This document shows positions 30,417-39,202 of a stretch of DNA of 64,000 bases, piece by piece. Position numbers and translations under genes: made by a program. Every line of letters begins with the position of its first letter. Positions within the stretch are counted from its first letter, which is position 1. The notes under the pieces are model-generated. The model was given only the letters and a program-made list of their open reading frames with translations. It was not told where the DNA came from and searched no databases. The stretch comes from JAAYXS01 sp964550375 (GTDB lineage Bacteria > Planctomycetota > Phycisphaerae > UBA1845 > Fen-1342). The stretch covers positions 186,001 to 250,000 of the forward strand of contig CAZJYX010000001.1 in assembly GCA_964550375.1 (NCBI GenBank). The letters run 5' to 3'.

Positions 30417-30432
30417 TGATAGCGTAATATCA
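30417..30432. promoter_or_regulatory. Inverted repeat upstream of zinc-type importer
   Basis: TGATA-N6-TATCA is a clean 5-bp inverted repeat, 60 bases before the binding-protein start and in an A/T-rich patch. A TTGACA at 30398-30403 lies just upstream, but the nearest -10-like TAATAT is 21 bases away, too long for a normal sigma70 promoter. A metal-regulator (Zur-type) operator is plausible by context; the half-sites do not prove which regulator. Confidence 0.4.
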
Positions 30433-30492
30433 ATAGGAGCCGATCGACGCGGAGCGTTCACGGCTTGGCGAGCATAAATCTGGTGTCGCACT

Positions 30493-31473
30493 ATGGTTAC
30501 ACGAGAAAAACGCTGCGGCGTTCTGTTTGGCTTAATAGGGCTGGCGATTGTCTTGACCGTCGGTTGTCGGCGGGAGCCGCTACCCGCCGATTCGCAAGCT
30601 ACCGTCGCTGAGCCGGTCGTGGCGGCCGCGGATGCCACCAAGCTGCGCGTGGCCGTAAGCGTTCTGCCACAGGCCCAGTTCGTCGAGCGGGTTGGCGGCG
30701 AGCACGTTGACGTGCAGGTGCTGGTCGGCCCGGGACAGTCGCCGCACACTTACGAGCCGACGGCCCTGCAACTGGCGGCCCTGGCCGAGGCGCGACTGCT
30801 GTTCAGCGTGGGCATGCCGTATGAGGAGGCGTTGCTGTCGAGAATCCGGGGCGCATTCGAACGGCTCGAGGTCGTCGATACGCGCCAGGGCATCGCCCTG
30901 CGCCAGATCGAGGCCCACAGCCACGCGCACGACCATGACGGACACGAACACGTGCACGGTCCGTCATGCGCCGGGCACGACGGTGACGATCCGCACATCT
31001 GGCTGTCGCCGCGGCTGGCCAAGATTCAGGCCCGGACGATCTGCGATGCGCTTAGTCGCGTATTGCCGGAGCGAGCTGACGAGTTCGAGCGGAACCTGGC
31101 GGCGTTTCACGCGGAACTTGACGCGGTTGATGCCCGCATAGCAGAACTACTGGCGCCGCTGGCGGGGCGCGATCTCGTCGTCTTCCATCCGTCATACGGG
31201 TACTTCGCCGACGCGTACGGGCTGCGGCAGGTGGCGGTTGAGACGGCGGGCAAGGAGCCCAGCCCCCGGGAATTGGCGGCCCTGCTGGCGCAGATCAAGG
31301 CGGCGGGCACGCGTGTGGTATTTGTGCAGCCGCAGTTCTCGACGCGCAGTGCCGAGACGATTGCGGCCCATATCGGCGGCCGGGTGGTGCAACTGGATCC
31401 GCTCGCCCGCGATTACGTCGCCAATCTGGAAACCATGGCAACAACGATCGCGCAGGCCCTGACCGGCGATTGA
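30493..31473 (+). CDS. znuA: Zinc-type ABC transporter substrate-binding lipoprotein
   Basis: A 326-residue cluster A-I metal-binding protein. The N-terminal signal has a near-lipobox at LTVGC (Cys25). Metal ligands are spread through GQSPHTYEPT, DPHIWLSP and FHPSYGYFADAYG, and the C-terminal FVQPQFSTRSAETI and VQLDPLARDY segments are conserved. The loop HSHAHDHDGHEHVHGPSCAGHD is a His-rich flexible insertion typical of zinc-specific rather than manganese-specific binding proteins. The ATG at 30493 is preceded by a short inverted repeat. The ATPase starts 28 bases after the stop. Zinc is the likely substrate; manganese cannot be excluded. Confidence 0.92.
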   Translation: MVTREKRCGVLFGLIGLAIVLTVGCRREPLPADSQATVAEPVVAAADATKLRVAVSVLPQAQFVERVGGEHVDVQVLVGPGQSPHTYEPTALQLAALAEARLLFSVGMPYEEALLSRIRGAFERLEVVDTRQGIALRQIEAHSHAHDHDGHEHVHGPSCAGHDGDDPHIWLSPRLAKIQARTICDALSRVLPERADEFERNLAAFHAELDAVDARIAELLAPLAGRDLVVFHPSYGYFADAYGLRQVAVETAGKEPSPRELAALLAQIKAAGTRVVFVQPQFSTRSAETIAAHIGGRVVQLDPLARDYVANLETMATTIAQALTGD

Positions 31474-31501
31474 GTCCATTACTGGCGGTGAGCCGACGAG
31501 A

Positions 31502-32263
31502 ATGGCAGGAACACCCCGCATTGGCGACGCACCGGCAATCGAAGTCGAACGGCTGGACTTCGCCTATGACGGCCCCCTGGTGCTGGAAGATGTCACATTC
31601 ACGGTGGCGCCGCGCCAGTTCGTCTCGGTGGTGGGCCCCAACGGCGGCGGCAAGACGACGCTGCTGAAGCTGATGCTGGGATTGCTGCGCCCGACGCGCG
31701 GCCGCGTGCGCATCTTCGGCCGCCCGCCGGCCGAGGTACGCCGCCTGCTCGGCTACGTGCCGCAGCACGCCCAGTTTGACCCGCAATTCCCGGTCACGGC
31801 GACGGATGTCGTGCTGATGGGCCGGCTCGGGCTGGGTCGTGGGCTGGGTCCGGCCGCCCGCGGCGATCGCGCCGCCGCGCAGCGCGCACTCGCGGAAGTC
31901 GGCCTGTCCGAGTACGGCCGCCGGCCGCTGGCGACGCTGTCCGGCGGACAGCGGCAACGTGTGCTCATCGCCCGGGCCCTGGCGGCCGACCCGGCGCTGC
32001 TGCTGCTGGATGAGCCCACGGCGAGCCTGGACCTGGTCGTGCAGGGCGACTTCTTCGATCTGCTGCACCGGCTCAACGAGCGCATGACCGTGCTGCTGGT
32101 TTCGCATGACGTCGGCTTTGTCTCGCAGCACGTGCAGACGGCGATTTGCGTCAGCCGGCGCGTCGAGCTGCACGCGACCAGCGCGCTCAACGGCCGCGCC
32201 ATCAGCGCTCTCTACGGCGAGCCGGTGCGTTACGTGCACCACCAGCACGGCACGCACGAGTGA
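31502..32263 (+). CDS. znuC: Zinc-type ABC transporter ATPase
   Basis: A 253-residue ATP-binding subunit. Walker A is GPNGGGKTTLLKL, the Q-loop region is LGYVPQHAQ, the signature is LSGGQRQRVLIARAL, Walker B is LLLLDEPTASLD, and the switch His is in VLLVSHDVGFV. VYIFGRP-like strand order and the length are normal for ZnuC/MntB-type ATPases. The start is the ATG at 31502. The permease GTG begins eight bases after its stop. Confidence 0.95.
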   Translation: MAGTPRIGDAPAIEVERLDFAYDGPLVLEDVTFTVAPRQFVSVVGPNGGGKTTLLKLMLGLLRPTRGRVRIFGRPPAEVRRLLGYVPQHAQFDPQFPVTATDVVLMGRLGLGRGLGPAARGDRAAAQRALAEVGLSEYGRRPLATLSGGQRQRVLIARALAADPALLLLDEPTASLDLVVQGDFFDLLHRLNERMTVLLVSHDVGFVSQHVQTAICVSRRVELHATSALNGRAISALYGEPVRYVHHQHGTHE

Positions 32264-32271
32264 GGCCGGCA

Positions 32272-33153
32272 GTGTTCGAGTTCTTCACCGCCCTTGGCGA
32301 CCCGGCGAATGTCTTCCTCCGCTGCGCGCTGCTGACCGGCATTTTCGCCGGCATCGCCTGTGGCATCGTGGGCAGCTACGTCGTCGTACGCCGCATTACT
32401 TACATCGCCGGCGGCATCGCCCACTGCGCCTTCGGCGGCCTGGGGGCAGCCTATTACTTCGAGCGCGTGCACGGCTGGCAGGTCTACAGCCCGCTGGCAG
32501 GCTGGCAACCGTTGCACCCCTTGCACGGTGCCCTGGTCGCGGCCCTGCTCGCGGCGGTCATCATCGGCTGGGTCAGCCTGCGCGCCCGCCAGCGCGAGGA
32601 CACGGTAATCAGCGCCCTCTGGGCCATCGGCATGGCCGCCGGCGTGCTCTTCGTGCACGCCACGCCCGGGTACGGCCAGGACCTGATGAGCTACCTCTTC
32701 GGCAGCATCCTGCTGGTGGGGCCGCGCGATGTCTGGCTCGTGGCCGCGCTGGACCTGATCGTGGTCGTCACCGTGCTCCTGTGCTACCGGCAGTTCCTGG
32801 GCGTCTGCTTTGACGAGGAGTTCGCGCGGCTGCGCGGCGTCCGGGTGGAGCGCTACTACCTCCTGCTGTTGTGCCTGGTGGCCCTGGCGGTCGTGCTGCT
32901 GGTGAGCGTGGTCGGCATAGTGCTGGTCATTGCGCTGTTCACACTACCGGTGGCGGTGGCCGGCCATTTCACCCGCAGCCTGTGGCGGATGATGGTGCTG
33001 GCCGCGCTGCTCAGCATGGGGTTGACGACCACCGGCCTGGCCGTTAGCTACCCGCTAGGCTTGCACACCGGCGCCACGACAATCATCCTGGCCGGGGCCC
33101 TCTACCTGATGGTTTTGATCGCTGGCGGTGTACGGCGGCGCTGGTCTGTCTGA
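32272..33153 (+). CDS. znuB: Zinc-type ABC transporter permease
   Basis: A 293-residue ABC-3-family permease with about eight transmembrane helices. The N-terminal MFEFFTALGDPANVFLRCALLTGIFAGIACGIVGSYVVVRR and the IAGGIAHCAFGG segment match the family, and the conserved GIVLVIALFTLPVAVA block is in the C-terminal half. The start is a GTG at 32272; the frame continues upstream only as shadow of the ATPase gene. It is the third gene of the importer unit. Confidence 0.93.
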   Translation: MFEFFTALGDPANVFLRCALLTGIFAGIACGIVGSYVVVRRITYIAGGIAHCAFGGLGAAYYFERVHGWQVYSPLAGWQPLHPLHGALVAALLAAVIIGWVSLRARQREDTVISALWAIGMAAGVLFVHATPGYGQDLMSYLFGSILLVGPRDVWLVAALDLIVVVTVLLCYRQFLGVCFDEEFARLRGVRVERYYLLLLCLVALAVVLLVSVVGIVLVIALFTLPVAVAGHFTRSLWRMMVLAALLSMGLTTTGLAVSYPLGLHTGATTIILAGALYLMVLIAGGVRRRWSV

Positions 33154-33192
33154 GCGTTGGCGACCGCACCTGCCCGGCGTAGAATCGCCGGC

Positions 33193-34035
33193 ATGGACGC
33201 CATTAGCGATCGGGTTACAGAGACGATACCCGCCGCCGACTTCGCCACGGTGACGGGCAAGCAGGCGGGCAGCGGCAGCCCAAGCAGAGCCGCCTTTGGT
33301 GCCCTGCTGCTGGCCTTGGTCTGGCCACTCATCGGCTGCAACAACACCGTACGGCTGGCGTCCGAGCCGGCCGTTCGTTACATCGCGTTCGGTGACTCAG
33401 GGACAGCCGGGCGATCGGGGCGCAGCTACCCGACGATTCTCGCTGAGCTCCTGGAGCTGCCCCCGGAAGTTGTCGCCAACCACGGCCACGACGGTGAGGC
33501 AACGGGGGAAGGGCTGGACCGGCTGCGCGGGCTCCTGGCCCTAAGTGGCTACCCGAACGCGGAGGTCCTGCTGTACTGGGAAGGCGGCGCGGACATCATC
33601 GACTTCATGCGGGCGGTTGATCGCCTGCTGCTACTCTCGCCGCTGGCGCCCAGCTACCCGCATGGTACGCAGTTGGCTGAGATGCTCGACCGCGTCCAGG
33701 CCAATATCGAGACCGTTATTGCCGAGGGGCAGGCGGCCGGCCTAACGGTCTACGTCGCGACGTATTTCTCCTCGCGGGAAGCCGTGGTCGAGTGCGATGC
33801 CATGTTCCTGGACGTCATACTGCCGTTTCAGGCGCGCAACGCCAATGGTTACGTAGCGCTGTTGAATGAGCGGATCCGGCAGGCCGCCGCCAACGCCGGC
33901 GCCACTGTCGTGGACATCGCGTCGCTGGATGACGTTCTGCACGCCGACGAGGCCAACTTTCTCAACTGCAACCACTTGAGCGCCCAGGGCAATGAGATCA
34001 TTGCCCGGCTATTCGCCGAGGCACTGACCCGCTGA
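33193..34035 (+). CDS. SGNH/GDSL-like lipoprotein hydrolase
   Basis: A 280-residue exported protein. After the signal peptide the lipobox LIGC is well formed, so it is probably a lipoprotein. The SGNH-hydrolase pattern is present: block I IAFGDSGTAG (nucleophile Ser), a block II Gly in the NHGHDGEATGEG stretch, and block V NCNHLSAQGNEII, whose His would be catalytic. Block III reads EGGADI where the consensus is GxND, so the usual Asn is not obvious. Esterase or acetylhydrolase activity on a surface polymer is a reasonable guess. The start is the ATG at 33193; an in-frame start at 33157 would add twelve residues before it. Confidence 0.7.
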   Translation: MDAISDRVTETIPAADFATVTGKQAGSGSPSRAAFGALLLALVWPLIGCNNTVRLASEPAVRYIAFGDSGTAGRSGRSYPTILAELLELPPEVVANHGHDGEATGEGLDRLRGLLALSGYPNAEVLLYWEGGADIIDFMRAVDRLLLLSPLAPSYPHGTQLAEMLDRVQANIETVIAEGQAAGLTVYVATYFSSREAVVECDAMFLDVILPFQARNANGYVALLNERIRQAAANAGATVVDIASLDDVLHADEANFLNCNHLSAQGNEIIARLFAEALTR

Positions 34036-34064
34036 ACCGCGCACGGGGCGCCACCGGCGGCCTG

Positions 34065-34868
34065 CTAGCCGCCCGTCAGGAGCAGCACGAACGGGTCGAT
34101 GTCGAACGCGTTGACCGCGCCGTCGCCGTTGATGTCGGCCAGCATGTAATCGCAGTCGGGATACGCAAGCGCGTAGGCGTCGGGGGCGGTCAGGGCCAGG
34201 ACGAACGGATCAATGTCGAACGCGTTCACCAGGCCATCGCAGTTCAAATCGCCGAGCCCGTAGCTGACGCCAACCGTGATCATCAGCTTCGGGTAGCCCC
34301 CGCCCTCCATGACCCACACTCCGCCGAACGTCTCCGCCCGAATCGTAAGCCCGACGTATTGCTCCTCGGCGGCGACCAGCGACTTGACATGGGGCGTCAC
34401 TTCGAAGCTCAGAAGTTGGCCGATGTACGGGCTCGGGGTTGGCACCCGGTCCAGTAGGTTGCCGTCGCCAGCTTGAAAGTCGGACAGCTCCGCGAGGCCG
34501 TTGCCCACGTAGCCGTCAACTGCCAGGCTGTCCGGCGTCTCGCCGCTGACGCCCAGACCCCAGATCTCAGTCGCGGTGATCACCACCTCGAACGTGGCGG
34601 CAATGACCATCTCGCCGGGTGGCACGCTGAGTCCGGAGATGTCGAACTCCGCCATCGAGCGGATTTCCCCTTCAGTCCCCAGCAGAGCATCGGCGAAGGT
34701 GGAAAACGGCCCCGTGTCGCCGATCCCGTCGAACGGATTCATGTCAATCACCTGAAAATCGACCGGGGGATCCGAGATCGTGTAGATCGAGCCCGCCCAG
34801 GTCGGCGCTCCGGCCAGGCCATATGCGACCAACATGCATACGACGCCGCGCAATGCCACGTGTCTCAT
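34065..34868 (-). CDS. Exported protein with two dockerin-like motifs
   Basis: A 267-residue secreted protein. It has a signal peptide (MRHVALRGVVCMLVAYGLAGAPTWA), a beta-sandwich-like body of about 175 residues, and a C-terminus with two dockerin-type calcium loops: GDLNCDGLVNAFDIDPFVLALT and DINGDGAVNAFDIDPFVLLLT. The Asx-rich D/N-x-D/N-G-x-V-N-AFD pattern is repeated almost exactly. A strong ribosome-binding site, AGGAGGTG, lies four bases before the ATG at 34868. No cohesin is seen nearby; in this lineage such motifs are common on secreted proteins and need not mean a cellulosome. The binding partner is unknown. Confidence 0.8.
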   Translation of the reverse strand: MRHVALRGVVCMLVAYGLAGAPTWAGSIYTISDPPVDFQVIDMNPFDGIGDTGPFSTFADALLGTEGEIRSMAEFDISGLSVPPGEMVIAATFEVVITATEIWGLGVSGETPDSLAVDGYVGNGLAELSDFQAGDGNLLDRVPTPSPYIGQLLSFEVTPHVKSLVAAEEQYVGLTIRAETFGGVWVMEGGGYPKLMITVGVSYGLGDLNCDGLVNAFDIDPFVLALTAPDAYALAYPDCDYMLADINGDGAVNAFDIDPFVLLLTGG

Positions 34869-35102
34869 CGTTCACCTCCTGCTCTTCCAGCCGTGCTGCT
34901 ACCCTGTCCAGGACATGCCAGGACCCCTATACACCGGCTACCGTATCACTTCGGCCGCATAGAATCCAGTAGAATCACCATGACACTTCGGCGCGCCCGC
35001 ACGCTTGCCGCGGAAGCCGTGGGCCCGCGCACGGACGCCTTGAGCATGCGGCCGCGCCGGTGGAAGACGATTTCTTGACCGTGAAGTTGGGAGGTCTTGC
35101 AG

Positions 35103-36338
35103 ATGACTACTCGTATCGCGCTAATACTGATCGTGGCTGTTCTGGGTGCCAGCACGGCGGCCGCCGAGCCGCCGCCGGCAAATGAGCCGGCGCCGCCGAC
35201 GGATGAAGAAATGACATTAGCCAAGGGAAATACGCAGTTTGCGCTCGAGCTGCACCGCCAGCTCACCGCCGCGCCCGCGGACAACCTGTTCACGTCGCCG
35301 CTCAGCATCTCGACGGCCCTGGCCATGACCTACGCCGGGGCGCGCGGCAACACGGCGACGGAAATGGCCCGCACGCTGCACTTCGCGGCGGAAGGCGACC
35401 AGTTGCATGCGGCGTTTGCCAAGCTGCTGCACGGGCTGGAACCGCTCCCGGAAGCCGACGGCTATCGACTTAAGCTCGCCAACGCGCTCTGGCTGCACCA
35501 GGGTTACTCGTTCCTGCCGGAGTTTCTCCAGATCGGCCAGACACAATATGCGGCCGGCCTGCACACGGTCGACTTCGTCAACGCACTCGAGCCGGCCCGG
35601 CAAAGCATCAACACGTGGGTGGCCCAGCGCACCGAGGACAAGATCCGTGAGCTGATTCCGCCGGGCATACTGGATGCCCAGACGCGCCTGGTGCTTACCA
35701 ACGCGATCTACTTCAAGGGGCAGTGGGCCCGGCGTTTCGAGGAGCGCGCTACGCGCGAAGCGCCTTTCACGCTGGCCGACGGGACACAGGTGAGCGTGCC
35801 GCTGATGCATCAGACCGGCGAAATGGCGTATCTGGAGCGTAACGGCCTGCAAGTACTGGAGTTACCGTACGCCGGCGAGCGTCTGAGCATGGTCGTTCTG
35901 CTGCCACGCGCGGCCGATGGCTTGCCGGCTCTGGAAGGCTCGCTCGAACCGCCGCGCCTGGCCGAGCTACTGAGTTCGCTCCGCCAGCGCGAGGTGCAGG
36001 TGTTCTTGCCGCGTTTCATGCTGCGGTCAGCCGTGCGGCTGGATAACACGTTGCAGGCAATGGGGATGCGCGACGCGTTCCGGGCCGGCGCGGCGGATTT
36101 CTCCGGGATGGACGGGACGCGCGACCTGTACATTGGCGCCGTCTTGCACGAGGCGTTCGTGGAGGTCAACGAGCAGGGGACTGAGGCCGCCGGCGCGACG
36201 GCTGTTGTGCAGAAGATCCGGGCAGCGCCGACCGAGCGGCCGGTATTTCGGGCCGACCGCCCGTTCCTGTTCCTGATCCGTGATGTGCGTTCCGGCAGTG
36301 TGCTGTTCCTGGGCCGGCTGGCCAACCCGCGGGCGTGA
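35103..36338 (+). CDS. Serpin-family protease inhibitor, secreted
   Basis: A 411-residue serpin with an N-terminal signal peptide (MTTRIALILIVAVLGASTAAA). It has the helix-A/B region NLFTSPLSISTALAMTYAGARGNTATEMARTLHF, VLTNAIYFKGQWARRFEE, MHQTGEMAYLERNGLQVLELPYAG, and the C-terminal PFLFLIRDVRSGSVLFLGRL motif. The hinge and reactive-centre loop read EQGTEAAGATAVVQKIRAAP; the hinge EQGTEAAGA fits inhibitory serpins, and counting P17 at the first Glu places P1 at Arg373 and P1' at Ala374, suggesting trypsin-like target proteases. Bacterial serpins are uncommon. The start is the ATG at 35103 with GGGAGG upstream. Confidence in the family is high. Confidence 0.93.
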   Translation: MTTRIALILIVAVLGASTAAAEPPPANEPAPPTDEEMTLAKGNTQFALELHRQLTAAPADNLFTSPLSISTALAMTYAGARGNTATEMARTLHFAAEGDQLHAAFAKLLHGLEPLPEADGYRLKLANALWLHQGYSFLPEFLQIGQTQYAAGLHTVDFVNALEPARQSINTWVAQRTEDKIRELIPPGILDAQTRLVLTNAIYFKGQWARRFEERATREAPFTLADGTQVSVPLMHQTGEMAYLERNGLQVLELPYAGERLSMVVLLPRAADGLPALEGSLEPPRLAELLSSLRQREVQVFLPRFMLRSAVRLDNTLQAMGMRDAFRAGAADFSGMDGTRDLYIGAVLHEAFVEVNEQGTEAAGATAVVQKIRAAPTERPVFRADRPFLFLIRDVRSGSVLFLGRLANPRA

Positions 36339-36349
36339 GGCACAGCAAA

Positions 36350-36381
36350 CCGGGCCGGCAACGATTAGGCTGTCGGCCCGG
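36350..36381. terminator. Hairpin between convergent serpin and sdhB genes
   Basis: The arms CCGGGCCGGCA and TGTCGGCCCGG form about eleven pairs, including one G-T wobble, around a ten-base loop. There is no T-run on either side, so it is not a textbook intrinsic terminator, but the location between two converging genes makes a bidirectional or Rho-assisted terminator reasonable. Confidence 0.45.
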
Positions 36382-36417
36382 ACAGTTCCATTCCACTCGT
36401 TTCGTACAAGTCGGCGG

Positions 36418-37167
36418 CTACGCCATGAACAGGTCGCGCAGCCACTGCGACGTCGTCTGACGCCCCAAATCGCCGATCGCCTCAGTTAGCGGGATGTCCT
36501 TGGGGCAGACCTTGGCGCAATTCTGCGCGTTGCCGCAGCCGGCGATGCCGCCCTTCTCCATCAGCACGTGCAGGCGGTCCTGCTTGAAGTAGGCCCCGGT
36601 GGGGTGCGTGTTGTGGAGTTGGACCTGCCCGAGCGGCGCCGGTCCGATGAAATCCACGCCATCGTGGTACTGTGGGCACGCCTCCATGCAGCAGCCGCAC
36701 GTCATGCAGCGGCTGAAGATGTAACGCACATCTTGTTCCACCGGCGAGATGATCGGGGCGTGCTGGTGAATGTCGTGTGAGCCGTCGATCGGCACCCAGG
36801 CCTTCACCGTGAGCAGCGCGGCGAACATCTTCTCGCGGTCCACGAGCAGGTCACGCACGATCGGGAACTTCGCCATCGGTTCCAGCACAATGGGCTGGTT
36901 GAGCTTATCGATCAGCGCTGAACACGCTTGCCGCACGCGGCCGTTGATGATCATCGAGCACGCGCCGCAGACCTCTTCCATGCAGTTCGAATCCCACACC
37001 ACCGGCCGGACGCGCTCGCCGCGCACGTTGACGGGATGCTCCCGCAGGTACATGAGCGCGGAGACGACGTTGTGCCCCGGGGCATAGGGCATCTTGAACT
37101 CTTCCCAGTACGGCGCGGCGCCGGGCTTCTCCTGGCGCCGTATCTTGAAATGAATCTCGCTGGGCAT
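36418..37167 (-). CDS. sdhB: Succinate dehydrogenase iron-sulfur subunit
   Basis: A 249-residue SdhB/FrdB protein. The [2Fe-2S] ligands are Cys62, Cys67, Cys70 and Cys82 (NCMEEVCGAC and QAC). The C-terminal cluster ligands are Cys154, Cys157, Cys160 and Cys164 (CMTCGCCMEAC) and Cys211, Cys217 and Cys221 (CGNAQNCAKVCPKD), all present. It passes electrons from SdhA towards quinone. The start is the ATG at 37167 (MPSEIHFKIRRQ), chosen over an upstream frame. It follows sdhA by about 140 bases on the minus strand; the order sdhA-sdhB with no cytochrome b gene beside it is the notable point. Confidence 0.96.
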   Translation of the reverse strand: MPSEIHFKIRRQEKPGAAPYWEEFKMPYAPGHNVVSALMYLREHPVNVRGERVRPVVWDSNCMEEVCGACSMIINGRVRQACSALIDKLNQPIVLEPMAKFPIVRDLLVDREKMFAALLTVKAWVPIDGSHDIHQHAPIISPVEQDVRYIFSRCMTCGCCMEACPQYHDGVDFIGPAPLGQVQLHNTHPTGAYFKQDRLHVLMEKGGIAGCGNAQNCAKVCPKDIPLTEAIGDLGRQTTSQWLRDLFMA

Positions 37168-37306
37168 CCTGTGAACCTCGCGAAGCGAATACTCATCCAC
37201 GTTCAGAGCACGCCACCCATCGACGGCCAAACCGCGACCGGCCGGGCCCACACAGCCCGCAGTGATCCGCGCATCCGTCGCATGTATGTGGTGTCAAGGT
37301 CTGCAT

Positions 37307-39202
37307 TTAGCGATAATCCCGCGGCTTTTCCGGCGGCAACACCGCCGTGTCGACCGGCTTGTACGAAATCTCCGGACCGGCGGCCGTGTGCGTCACGATG
37401 GTGTGCTTGAGCCACTTGTCGTTGTTGGCCTTCCACCTGGCCTTGTACTCTTCGTATTCGGGATCGCCCTCGAACTTGCCCTCGGGCACCTTCAACTCAA
37501 ACTCGGCCTTGTAATGCGAGCCGCGACACTCGTCGCGCTGGCGAGCGCACTTGGCGATTACCTCAGCCAGCACGATCATGTCCTGCACCTGCCGGGCCCA
37601 GGACAGCGACTGGTTGGACCAGCGGCTGTCATCGTCCAGGGCCACGCGTGCCGCCCGCTCCTTGAGCGTCTGCAAGCCGGCCAGGGCCTCGTCCAGACCG
37701 GCATTGTCGCGCTCGACAAAGACGCGGGCGCGCATCAGGTCGCCACAATCGCGGTGCAGCGCGAACGGATTCTCTCCGCGGTCGCGCGACAGAATCTGCT
37801 GATTGAGCTCTTCCTGGCGCTGGCGCTCGCCGTCAAAGAGGCTGTCCGGCAGCGCGCCGTTGCTCTTGCCGAGGTTCTTGACGTAGGCGACGCTGGCCTC
37901 GCCCGCCACGCGCCCGCTATACGAAGCACTTAGCAGCGAGTTGGCCCCCAGGCGGTTGGCGCCGTGGTACGCGTAATCACACTCGCCGCAGGCGTACAGC
38001 CCCGGGATGTTGGTAGCGTGGTTGCGCGGATGCACCCGCGTCATCCGCGCCGCGCCGGCAGCGTCCACCGTCGTGTCATAGTCAACCCACAGCCCGCCCA
38101 TCGAGTAGTGCGTGGCCGGGAAGATCTTCATCGGCACGTCACAGGGATCCTCGCCCATGAACGTGCGGTACATTTCCAGAATGCCGCCCAGACGCCGCTC
38201 CAGGAAATCACGCGGCTGGTGCGTCAGGTCGAGATAGACCATGTCCTGCCCACCGAGACCCAGGCCCATGTGCCGCACGGCGCGGCAGATGGCGCGCGAC
38301 GCGACATCACGCGGCACGGTGTTGCCGTAGGCGGGGTACCACTCTTCCAGGAAGTAGAAGCGCTCGGCCTCGGGAATCTGACGCGGGTCACGCTGGTCGC
38401 CGGCCTGCTTCGGCACCCAGATGCGGCCGCCCTCGCCGCGGCAGGCCTCGGACATCAGACGGTTCTTGTCGTGTCCCGGGATGCCGGTGGGGTGGAACTG
38501 GATGAACTCGCCGTTGGCAAACCTGGCACCCTGCTGGTAGACCCGGGCGGCCGGGGCGCCGGTCGAGTTGCTCGACATGGTCGAGCGGCCGTACGTAAGC
38601 GCCAGTCCGCCGGTGGCCAGGATCACGGCGTCGGCCCGGAAGACCTTGACCTCCATGGTGACCAGGTCCATGGCGGTGATGCCGCGGCAGACGCCGGCAT
38701 TGTCCAGCACCAGCGACAGGAAGTCCCAGCCCTCGTACTTGCTGACCAGCCCGCCGACCTCGCGGGCGCGAACCTGCTCATCGACGGCGTACAGCAACTG
38801 CTGCCCGGTCGTAGCGCCGGCGAAACACGTGCGGCGATTCTTGACGCCGCCGAACAGCCGCTGGTCCATGATCCCTTCGGGCGTGCGGCTGAAGGTGACG
38901 CCCATGCGGTCGAAAGTGCGGATCAGGCCGGGGGCATCCTCGCACATGCTGCGGATAGGGGGCTGGTCGGCGAGGTAGTCGCCGCCCTTGATCGTGTCCA
39001 CGATGTGCTGGTTGATGGAGTCGTGCTGGCCCTTGACGTCCAGGACGGCGTTGATGCCGCCCTGGGCACAGGCCGAGTGTGAGCGTTTGACGGGGAAGAG
39101 CGAGAACAGCTTGACCGGCAGGCCGCTTTCAACGACGCGGAGCGTCGCCCACAAACCGCCGAGGCCGCCGCCGACCACGATGACGGTGGGTTTGTTCGCC
39201 AT
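37307..39202 (-). CDS. sdhA: Succinate dehydrogenase flavoprotein subunit
   Basis: A 631-residue SdhA/FrdA protein that oxidises succinate and carries covalent FAD. The FAD-binding start is VIVVGGGLGGLWATLRV. The FAD-linked His is His42 in SHSACAQGG. Substrate-region motifs HPTGIPG and RGEGG and the GANRLGANSLL segment are present, and the C-terminus has the usual helical domain with DSRWSNQSLSWARQVQDM. The start is the ATG at 39202 (MANKPTVIVVGGG). It is the first gene of the sdhA-sdhB pair; I see no sdhC within the window. Fumarate reductase activity cannot be excluded from sequence. Confidence 0.96.
   Translation of the reverse strand: MANKPTVIVVGGGLGGLWATLRVVESGLPVKLFSLFPVKRSHSACAQGGINAVLDVKGQHDSINQHIVDTIKGGDYLADQPPIRSMCEDAPGLIRTFDRMGVTFSRTPEGIMDQRLFGGVKNRRTCFAGATTGQQLLYAVDEQVRAREVGGLVSKYEGWDFLSLVLDNAGVCRGITAMDLVTMEVKVFRADAVILATGGLALTYGRSTMSSNSTGAPAARVYQQGARFANGEFIQFHPTGIPGHDKNRLMSEACRGEGGRIWVPKQAGDQRDPRQIPEAERFYFLEEWYPAYGNTVPRDVASRAICRAVRHMGLGLGGQDMVYLDLTHQPRDFLERRLGGILEMYRTFMGEDPCDVPMKIFPATHYSMGGLWVDYDTTVDAAGAARMTRVHPRNHATNIPGLYACGECDYAYHGANRLGANSLLSASYSGRVAGEASVAYVKNLGKSNGALPDSLFDGERQRQEELNQQILSRDRGENPFALHRDCGDLMRARVFVERDNAGLDEALAGLQTLKERAARVALDDDSRWSNQSLSWARQVQDMIVLAEVIAKCARQRDECRGSHYKAEFELKVPEGKFEGDPEYEEYKARWKANNDKWLKHTIVTHTAAGPEISYKPVDTAVLPPEKPRDYR

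Noticed and set aside
30398..30430. TTGACA plus TAATAT as a sigma70 promoter for znuA
   Set aside because: Spacing is 21 bases, too long for a typical promoter, so only the inverted repeat was reported.
34980..35078. 32-codon ORF upstream of the serpin
   Set aside because: No ribosome-binding site or conserved features; probably leader sequence.
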